Source: Sandaracinaceae bacterium
GTDB taxonomy: Bacteria; Myxococcota_A; Polyangia; Polyangiales; Houyiibacteriaceae
Direction of reading: 5' to 3'
Assembly: GCA_012514415.1 (NCBI GenBank)
Contig: JAAZAH010000149.1
Span: 1 to 7,917 of the forward strand
DNA: 7,917 bases
The notes below the pieces were generated by a model. That model was not told the DNA's origin. It did not search any database and saw only the letters and a list, made by a program, of their open reading frames with translations. Positions 1 to 5,178 of the stretch are shown here, one piece after another (position 1 is the stretch's first letter; every line of letters begins with the position of its first letter). The position numbers and the translations under genes were made by a program.

Positions 1-608
1 AATTCGGCTTTTTGCGCGCCTCTTCGGTAAACACCTTGTCTACCCCTCGGTCGAGCGGGCATTTCGAAAGTTGGAGCTCGGTCAACCGAAATGCGCGCTT
101 GATTTATCGGAGGAAGCAATGCGGAGCTCTCCGTTCGATCTCCAGATCGCTCTTACGTCTTCTCCTTCGATTCAAAGCGTGATTTTTCGCATGGATATCG
201 AGGTTGGCCCTCTTCGATGCGATCGCATTTGGCCGTACAAAATCGGTTTCGAAGACCGACCGATCGCGTCTCAGCGGCGCAAGTGGAGAACGGGACCTAG
301 GTTGACGCGGAGGGGCCGCGCAGCTGTCGGTGAAGGCCGGAGGACGCGCAAGCACGACACAAAATTCCGCTGTTCCCTCATATGGAAACACATGAACCGA
401 CCGTGCCGAGAGAGCGAACCTCAGCGAAGCGCTTAGTGCGCGCAGCACGCATCCTCTTCGTCGATACACTAGCTCAACGGTCGCGTTTATGGCATGGAGG
501 AAGCGCATTCAAGTAAGCTGACTTACAGATAATCAGCGCTTATTTCAGCGGGCGATGAGCGCTAGAGCGCGATTTTTCGTGCGGGGATAAGTCTCCATGA
601 AGTTTCGT

Positions 609-637
609 TTGAATCTATGACGCTTTATGCTCATATT
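609..637 (+). promoter_or_regulatory. Candidate sigma70-type promoter for the STAS-cyclase operon
   Basis: TTGAAT (609-614) and CATATT (632-637) are separated by 17 bases. Each matches 4 of 6 positions of the housekeeping -35 (TTGACA) and -10 (TATAAT) consensus. The site lies in an AT-richer patch 27 bases before the first ATG of the operon, which would give a short leader of roughly 20 nt. The match is moderate and such matches arise by chance, so this is a candidate only. It is supported mainly by its position and spacing. Confidence 0.3.
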
Positions 638-648
638 CCCGAAGAGAA

Positions 649-662
649 CGGCTCAAGAGCCG
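649..662. promoter_or_regulatory. Inverted repeat CGGCTC-AA-GAGCCG just before the first start codon
   Basis: A perfect 6-bp inverted repeat with a 2-bp centre ends one base before the ATG at 664. It lies downstream of the candidate -10 box, around or just after the expected transcription start. As DNA it could be an operator for a dimeric regulator. As RNA it could form a 5-bp stem with a CAAG loop that covers the ribosome-binding region. No strong Shine-Dalgarno is visible outside it; only GAAGAGAA at 641-648. Function is inferred from position. Confidence 0.35.
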
Positions 663-663
663 A

Positions 664-1116
664 ATGTTCAACCCCGTGATGTCTCCTTCTTCTGCACGAC
701 CGATTCCGCCTGAGTGGACGCCTTTGGGCGAGACGGTGAACACCCGCTATTATTTGATCGGGAAGGATGTCGTCGTGGTGTATCCGCACGTCGGCTCGAG
801 GGATGATGGCGCATCCGCATGGGAAAACGTCGAATTCCAGATGAACTTCGCCCGCGACGCGGGGCATCGTTGTGCCTTCCTCGTGATGATCACGAGCCTC
901 ACTTCACAGGATGCAGACGCGCGGCGCATCTATGCGACGCATATGGATCCCAAGCTCGCTTTCGGCGCCGCGCTCATCGCCGAAAAGCCCCTTGCGCGCG
1001 CCATCGCGAGCTTCTTTACGGGCCTGAGCCGACCGAAGATCCCAACACGTGTTTTTGAGGCGCCCTCAAGCGCTCTCGCATGGATCGACACCCTTCGGCC
1101 GCCTGAAAATCGCTGA
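664..1116 (+). CDS. STAS/SpoIIAA-like small protein, first of a tandem pair
   Basis: A 150-residue soluble protein with no signal peptide or membrane segment. It aligns without gaps to the product of the next gene: residues 18-144 against 8-134, about 35% identical by hand count. Shared landmarks are the WT..G start, QD..ARR.Y at 82-90, the hydrophobic ARAIASFF helix at 111-118, PTR.F at 127-131 and A.AW near 138-140. This layout, with a C-terminal F.....A.AWL-type end, resembles small STAS or SpoIIAA-like domains often labelled STAS/SEC14 or DUF7793-like; that family call is from memory. Such domains usually bind partner proteins or small ligands rather than catalyse. It lacks the conserved phosphorylatable serine context of true anti-sigma antagonists as far as I can tell. 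The first ~15 residues are an extra tail absent from the paralog, so the real start may be ATG 679. It is first in an operon with the paralog and a diguanylate cyclase, which suggests a signalling role. Confidence 0.8.
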   Translation: MFNPVMSPSSARPIPPEWTPLGETVNTRYYLIGKDVVVVYPHVGSRDDGASAWENVEFQMNFARDAGHRCAFLVMITSLTSQDADARRIYATHMDPKLAFGAALIAEKPLARAIASFFTGLSRPKIPTRVFEAPSSALAWIDTLRPPENR

Positions 1117-1140
1117 CCCCAACCCGATGAACGAGAACCG

Positions 1141-1548
1141 ATGAAAATCGACGTCTCCACTTGGACCCATATCGGCGTCACCGACAATGCGGACTTCTAC
1201 GAGGTCGAACCGGGCATTCTCGCCGTGGTCCCCTTCGACGGTTCGACCGACAACGAACATACAGCGCGGCAGAGCGTCGAACTTCAGCTCGACTACATCA
1301 CCCGCACCGGACGGCCGGCAGGAGTCATCGTCTTTGCCGATCGAGTTGCCGATCAAGACACAGGCGCGCGGCGTGTCTATCGCGACCTTCCCGATCCCTC
1401 GCGCCAGCTCGGCTACGCGCTCGTCTATCGCACCCCATTTGGCCGCGCCGTCAGCTCCATCTTCCTCAAGTTGAGTCCTCCGCCTTGCCCCACCCGTCTC
1501 TTCTCCTCCGTCGAGGAAGCGAAGGCCTGGCTCCGTAGCCTCGCCTAA
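1141..1548 (+). CDS. STAS/SpoIIAA-like small protein, second of a tandem pair
   Basis: A 135-residue cytosolic protein, paralogous to the gene 24 bases upstream and probably born from a tandem duplication. Visible landmarks are WTHIG at 8-12, VELQLDY at 46-52, QDTGARRVY at 72-80, GRAVSSIFLKLSPP at 101-114, CPTRLF at 116-121 and AKAWL at 127-131. The amphipathic helix followed by P.PTR.F and a terminal AWL is the pattern I associate with STAS-like (DUF7793/SpoIIAA-like) small proteins. It has no catalytic motif. ATG 1141 has a weak GAGAA upstream (1133-1137) and gives a start close to the conserved W, so I prefer it. Only 5 bases separate its TAA from the ATG of the diguanylate cyclase, so the two are almost certainly co-transcribed and probably translationally coupled. 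This makes a physical or regulatory link to the cyclase plausible but unproven. Confidence 0.82.
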   Translation: MKIDVSTWTHIGVTDNADFYEVEPGILAVVPFDGSTDNEHTARQSVELQLDYITRTGRPAGVIVFADRVADQDTGARRVYRDLPDPSRQLGYALVYRTPFGRAVSSIFLKLSPPPCPTRLFSSVEEAKAWLRSLA

Positions 1549-1553
1549 GATCC

Positions 1554-2825
1554 ATGAAGCCCGCCCTCCCTCAAATGTTGGCAGACGCCCTCATCGCGCT
1601 CTCACAGGGGGATTTTTCGTACCGAATGCCACGCCGCATGGATCGGGGGGACGACGATGCGCTCGCATTCTTCTTCAACGCCATCGCTGAGGAGATCGAG
1701 CGGATAGTTGAAGAGACGCGGCAAAGGGAGCGAAGGCTCGATGAGATGGCGGAGCGACTCTCCGAAGCGCTCATCCGCGTCGCCGAGGGTGATTTCACGG
1801 TGGAAGTGCCGCGCGATGGTCGAGGCGATTCCATCGACGTTCTTATCTTTCTCGTCAACAACACCATCGCCGAGCTCGGCGCGCTCGTTGAAGAGCGGGC
1901 GAAGCGCGCCGAGAGAGAACAGCGCATCCTCAACCAAGTCATCGAGGAGCGGACGAACCTCTTTGAAGAAAGCATCGAAAACTTTCGTCTCCTCTTTGAG
2001 GCCTCGCCCGTCGCCCTCGTGATCAGCCGTTGGTCGGATGGAAAGATCGTCGATATCAATAAAAAGGCGGCGCAGATCTTCGAAGCCCGCCGCGATGGGA
2101 AGGATCACTGGTATCGCGATTTTTGGGTGAATGATGGGGACCGAGCCCGCCTTCTCGACGCGCTCCAAAACGATGGCGAGCTCGAAGAGTTCGAGGCCCA
2201 ACTTCGGCGCCAATCGGGGGAGGCTTTTTGGTGTTCGCTTTCAGCGCGCATCGTCCATTTTGCGGGCGAGCGGCACGTCTTGGTCGGCGCCCGCGATATC
2301 TCTGAGCAAAAGAAGCTCGAAGCGCAGCTCCGTGAGATGGCGACCACCGATCCGCTCACAGGTGCGCTGAATCGTCGCAAGATCTTCGAGATCGTCCGCG
2401 AGAATATCGATCGCGCGCATCGCTACGCTCGCCCACTCAGCATTGCGATGCTGGATCTCGATCATTTCAAATCGATCAATGATAACTACGGGCACGGCTT
2501 CGGCGACATAGTCCTTCGTGGGGTCGTCGAAGAGGTGCGCAAGAATCTTCGCTCGACGGATTATGTGGGGCGGTACGGGGGCGAGGAAGTGCTCCTCGTC
2601 TTTCCTGAGACTCACCTCGATGAAGCGAAGCTCGTCACGGAGCGGATCCGAACTGCGATCGCCTGCTGTCAGTTTCGTGCGGGCGATGTCGAGGTCTCGC
2701 TCAGCTTGAGTGGTGGGATTGCCTCGCTGCTGCCGAATGAGCCTCTGGACGATCTCCTCCGTCGGGCAGATAACGCGCTCTATCTCGCGAAGGCGAACGG
2801 GCGCAATCGCATCATCGTCGGCTAA
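1554..2825 (+). CDS. Soluble diguanylate cyclase, HAMP-HAMP-PAS-GGDEF
   Basis: A 423-residue protein that should make cyclic di-GMP from two GTP. Two HAMP-like units come first (about 8-53 and 68-114), each with an AL......GDF..(R/E).P core followed by a helix. Then comes a coiled-coil linker (about 115-142), a PAS domain with its PAC end (about 143-255) and the GGDEF domain (about 262-423). The GGDEF domain is intact: metal ligand D301 in DLDHFKSIND, guanine-binding N309 and D318, signature GGEEV at 342-346 with V in place of the usual F, and the inhibitory I-site RSTD at 333-336, exactly five residues before the signature. This predicts an active, product-inhibited enzyme. No membrane segment or signal peptide is present, so the HAMP units are not the usual membrane-linked kind, and input should be cytosolic through PAS or a partner. 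It is the last gene of the operon with the two STAS-like proteins. No EAL or response-receiver domain is seen. Confidence 0.93.
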   Translation: MKPALPQMLADALIALSQGDFSYRMPRRMDRGDDDALAFFFNAIAEEIERIVEETRQRERRLDEMAERLSEALIRVAEGDFTVEVPRDGRGDSIDVLIFLVNNTIAELGALVEERAKRAEREQRILNQVIEERTNLFEESIENFRLLFEASPVALVISRWSDGKIVDINKKAAQIFEARRDGKDHWYRDFWVNDGDRARLLDALQNDGELEEFEAQLRRQSGEAFWCSLSARIVHFAGERHVLVGARDISEQKKLEAQLREMATTDPLTGALNRRKIFEIVRENIDRAHRYARPLSIAMLDLDHFKSINDNYGHGFGDIVLRGVVEEVRKNLRSTDYVGRYGGEEVLLVFPETHLDEAKLVTERIRTAIACCQFRAGDVEVSLSLSGGIASLLPNEPLDDLLRRADNALYLAKANGRNRIIVG

Positions 2826-2926
2826 CGCGCGTTTCGCGCAGAAAGCGGTCGCTTCGCCCTCGACGCAAAGCTGAGACGGGCCGCTCCCGAGAAGCGGTGC
2901 GTGCGATTCGGCGCGAGCACACGGGC
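2826..2926. terminator. Convergent intergenic gap with small GC-rich hairpins
   Basis: This 101-base gap lies between the ends of the cyclase gene and the minus-strand ligase gene. It contains GCGCG-TTT-CGCGC (2827-2839), directly after the cyclase stop codon, AAGCG-GT-CGCTT (2843-2854), and CCGCT/AGCGG with a 7-nt loop (2881-2897). None is followed by a T tract on either strand, so none is a classical intrinsic terminator. They could impede transcription from both sides or mark a factor-dependent termination zone. Confidence 0.25.
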
Positions 2927-4435
2927 CTAGAATTCGATCCGCGTGATCCGCGTTTCGACACCGAGATCGCCCTTACGGATTTTGCCCGCCTCGTTACGCG
3001 GCAACGAGCGATGAACCTCGACAACCCGCGGAAGCTTATAGCCAGCTAGGCGGTTTGCGAGTCTCTTCCTCAGCGCCTCAACCGCGGACTCAACCGTTCC
3101 GCTCATCGGCCCAGGCCGAAACGCGATCGCCGCGACGACGCGCTCCCCCCACTCTTCGTCCGGCTCACCGAAGACATAGATGTCTTCGACCGCCTCGTCG
3201 TCGATCGCCGCGGCCTCGATCTCTTTCGGATAGATGTTCACTCCACCACTCAGGATGAGATCCGAGCGACGAGCCGAAAGATAGACATAGCCCGCCTCGT
3301 CGAGATGGCCGAGGTCGCCTGCCGTGAAAAAGCCTCCGCCGAGGTAAGCGTCCCGCGTCTTTCCGGGATCACCGCGATAGACGAAGGGCTCAGGATTTTC
3401 GCGGTGCCTCACGTAGAGCGTGCCGATGTGATGGGGAGGAAGCCGCCTGCCTCGCTCGTCAAAGGCGGCGATCTCGAAATGCGGCAGCGGACGACCGACG
3501 CTTCCCTCGCGCTCGAGCCATTCGGCGGCGTCGATGAGGGTGTAGATGCCGCCTTCAGTCGCCCCCCAATATTCTCGGAGTTTGGGTCCCCACCATTCGA
3601 TCATCGCGCGCTTGACCGAAGGGGCGATCGGTGCAGCGCCATGAAGCGCAAGTCGGATGGGGGAAGGATCGAACGCGGTGCGCTCTTGCTCGGGGAGCCG
3701 CAGGAGGCGAATAAAATGTGTTGGGACAAGATGAAGGTGTGCGATCTGCTCGTCGCGTATCGAATCGAGCAGGGCGCGCGGCTGAAAGCGCGGATGGATG
3801 ATGACGCGCGCACCATTCAATAGGTCGTAGAGCGCAAAGAGGAGTGGCGCTGCGTGGTAGAGCGGCCCGGCCACAAGGTGTGCGCCGCTCCCGTCGAGGC
3901 CAAAGAGCGCGCCTGTTTTCCGGAAGGCACGAACGGCCTCGACGAGTCTGGGGGGGCGGCTCCGAACGACGGCTTTCGGGCGCCCTGTGGTTCCGCTCGT
4001 GTAGATCGTTGGACCTCCTGGTGGAAGATCTCCAACGTCTTCGAGGCGCGTGCCTAGGTGCCCTTCGATGCCCTCCTCAATCCTTTCGATCGAGAGCGAA
4101 CGCCCACCGAAATCGAAAGGATCCTCCGACACGCCGTCGTGGACGAGGATGCGCGCGTTCGAGTCTTTGAGAATATAGAAGAGCTCTTCACGCTTGAGCT
4201 GGTGGTTGAGCGGGACGATATGGAGACCCGCGGCAATCCCAGCGAGGAGGAGCTCAAAAACTTCGAGGCGATTTGAAAGAAGTAGCGCAATTGTCTCCCC
4301 CGGAAGAAGCGCGAGATCGCTCCGAAAATAGGAAAAAAGCGCATGCACCCGCGCTTCGGCCTGAGCAGCCGTGATGCTGCGATGCGCATCGTTGAGCGCG
4401 ATGTCGTTTTCGTGAAAGCGGTCAAAAAATTTCAA
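2927..4435 (-). CDS. AMP-binding acyl-CoA synthetase (FadD-like ligase)
   Basis: A 502-residue adenylate-forming enzyme of the ANL superfamily. It should activate a carboxylic acid with ATP to an acyl-AMP and transfer it to CoA in the cytosol. Visible motifs in order: the P-loop YTSGTTGRPKA at 145-155, PLYHAAP at 191-197, the YWGATEGG adenine-site motif at 289-296, TAGDLG at 371-376 with the ribose-binding Asp, the hinge region SARRSDLILSGGVNIYPKEIE at 387-407 (D392, GGVNIYP), and the catalytic lysine K485 in NEAGKIRK. Length and motif order are complete. The acid cannot be read from sequence; FadD-like fatty or aromatic acyl-CoA ligases are the closest in feel. No carrier-protein or reductase domain is fused. 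The start is TTG: it is the first possible start after an in-frame stop, the next Met is near residue 278, and residues from the TTG already look like the family N terminus. An ATG 21 bases upstream is out of frame and closes after 11 codons. It lies 109 bases downstream of tsaE on the same strand. Confidence 0.9.
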   Translation of the reverse strand: MKFFDRFHENDIALNDAHRSITAAQAEARVHALFSYFRSDLALLPGETIALLLSNRLEVFELLLAGIAAGLHIVPLNHQLKREELFYILKDSNARILVHDGVSEDPFDFGGRSLSIERIEEGIEGHLGTRLEDVGDLPPGGPTIYTSGTTGRPKAVVRSRPPRLVEAVRAFRKTGALFGLDGSGAHLVAGPLYHAAPLLFALYDLLNGARVIIHPRFQPRALLDSIRDEQIAHLHLVPTHFIRLLRLPEQERTAFDPSPIRLALHGAAPIAPSVKRAMIEWWGPKLREYWGATEGGIYTLIDAAEWLEREGSVGRPLPHFEIAAFDERGRRLPPHHIGTLYVRHRENPEPFVYRGDPGKTRDAYLGGGFFTAGDLGHLDEAGYVYLSARRSDLILSGGVNIYPKEIEAAAIDDEAVEDIYVFGEPDEEWGERVVAAIAFRPGPMSGTVESAVEALRKRLANRLAGYKLPRVVEVHRSLPRNEAGKIRKGDLGVETRITRIEF

Positions 4436-4544
4436 GGCTCTTCGTCCCGATCTTCATGGATCTGTAAGAGAGGCGTGCGGTGAGCTTGACCGGAGTCGTG
4501 CGCTTCTTTGGCTCCCATCGCTAGAGAGAGGTGCGGCCGCAAAT

Positions 4545-5099
4545 TCAACCGGGCCGTTCGGAAAGCGCGCCTTCTTGCGCAAGCCGCCTCAGGATGTTCT
4601 CTCCTCGCTCCGAGCGTGCGTGAACTCGAACCAGGCGCCTTTGCGAATCGTGTTCATCCCAATCGCGTTCTTTCTGCGATGGCTTTCCATCGTCCACGCG
4701 TCGCTTCAAAAATCCGAGCTCGATGAGGAGGACAACCCCTTCGAGCTCTTGTTCAAATCGGAGCCCCCACTCGATGAGCGAGATCGCACCTTCGGCCTGA
4801 AGCTCATCGAGACCGATCTCTCCCACCTCCTCTGGATGCTCGAGACGGTAGAGATCGGCATGCACCAGAAGCGCCCTCCCCTCGTATTCGTGGAGGATCG
4901 CGAAGGTAGGGCTCGTGATCACTTCGTCTTCGTCGACGCCAAGAGCGAAGAGAAGCTCGCGCGATAAACTCGTCTTGCCAGCGCCAAGGGGGCCTTCGAG
5001 GACAACGGTATCCCCCGGCTCAAGTAAGCCAGCGAGCTTTTGCGCGAACGCGCGCGTTCCCTCGAGGCTCTCGATCTCGACAACGATGGGCGAGGTCAT
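4545..5099 (-). CDS. tsaE: TsaE, ATPase of tRNA t6A synthesis
   Basis: A 184-residue cytosolic P-loop ATPase that works with TsaB, TsaC and TsaD to put threonylcarbamoyl on A37 of ANN-decoding tRNAs. TsaE binds the TsaB-TsaD dimer and uses ATP to support turnover. Seen in the sequence: Walker A GPLGAGKTS at 36-44, the switch-like ITSPTFAILHEY at 61-72, HADLYRL at 80-86 and AISLIEWG at 105-112, all family hallmarks. The C-terminal part carries roughly 20-25 extra hydrophilic residues (about 131-153, rich in K, R, D and E) between the last strands, making it longer than the usual ~150. The ATG at 5097-5099 has no Shine-Dalgarno; a -10-like TTTAAT sits six bases before it, compatible with a leaderless message. 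The neighbours are a same-strand ligase and a divergent peptidase, not tsaB or other partners. Confidence 0.93.
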   Translation of the reverse strand: MTSPIVVEIESLEGTRAFAQKLAGLLEPGDTVVLEGPLGAGKTSLSRELLFALGVDEDEVITSPTFAILHEYEGRALLVHADLYRLEHPEEVGEIGLDELQAEGAISLIEWGLRFEQELEGVVLLIELGFLKRRVDDGKPSQKERDWDEHDSQRRLVRVHARSERGENILRRLAQEGALSERPG

Positions 5100-5105
5100 T
5101 GATCG

Positions 5106-5134
5106 ATTAAACCCTGTGGAGGACGAGCTTGCCA
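5106..5134 (-). promoter_or_regulatory. Candidate promoter for a leaderless tsaE message
   Basis: Read on the minus strand, TGGCAA (5134-5129) and TTTAAT (5111-5106) are 17 bases apart. TTTAAT matches the -10 consensus in 5 of 6 positions, while TGGCAA matches the -35 in only 3. The -10 ends six bases before the tsaE ATG, so transcription would begin at or next to the A of the start codon, and no ribosome-binding site is needed or visible. The gap between tsaE and the divergent peptidase is only 79 bases. Confidence 0.3.
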
Positions 5135-5178
5135 GTGGAGACTTGCGGGAGCAGGCTCGGAGCGTCCATCCTTGGCGG

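Larger units (their letters stand above)
1..663. other. Left-edge region with no supported gene
   Basis: No convincing gene is seen here. On the plus strand one frame is open from the left edge (position 2) to a TAG at 434-436. Its first ~75 codons look mildly protein-like, and an internal ATG at 119 has a GGAGGA at 109-114, but the second half is arginine-rich with AGA/AGG codons that the neighbouring genes avoid, and I recognise no family. It may be the decayed 3' end of an upstream gene or chance. The minus-strand frame over 508-104 is equally arginine-rich and unrecognised. Downstream are small inverted repeats: GTAAG/CTTAC (513-526, 4-nt loop) and GCGCT/AGCGC (559-570) followed by five T at 573-577, which is too short a stem to call a terminator. 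No tRNA-like T-arm or riboswitch core was recognised. Confidence 0.5.

Noticed and set aside
490..504. A sigma54-like GG-N10-GC element (TGGCATG then AAGC).
   Set aside because: The -12 element has AA instead of TT, it lies 160 bases from the first gene, and no enhancer-type site is seen.
181..1620. GATTTTTCG repeated at 181, 571 and 1611.
   Set aside because: The third copy encodes the conserved GDFS of a HAMP unit and the others have no shared context, so I see no repeat family.
2862..2871. GACGCAAAGC, identical to a core segment of the GEMM-I c-di-GMP riboswitch, right after the diguanylate cyclase gene.
   Set aside because: The paired partner segment, the GNRA-loop stem and the receptor stem are missing, and no plus-strand gene follows that it could control. 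Treated as chance.
3305..3823. A 172-codon plus-strand frame opposite the ligase gene.
   Set aside because: It lies wholly antisense to clear AMP-ligase motifs and shows no recognisable domain; a shadow of codon bias.
4532..4541. TGCGGCCGCA palindrome just after the tsaE stop.
   Set aside because: It has no loop and no T tract, so it is neither a terminator nor a supported operator.
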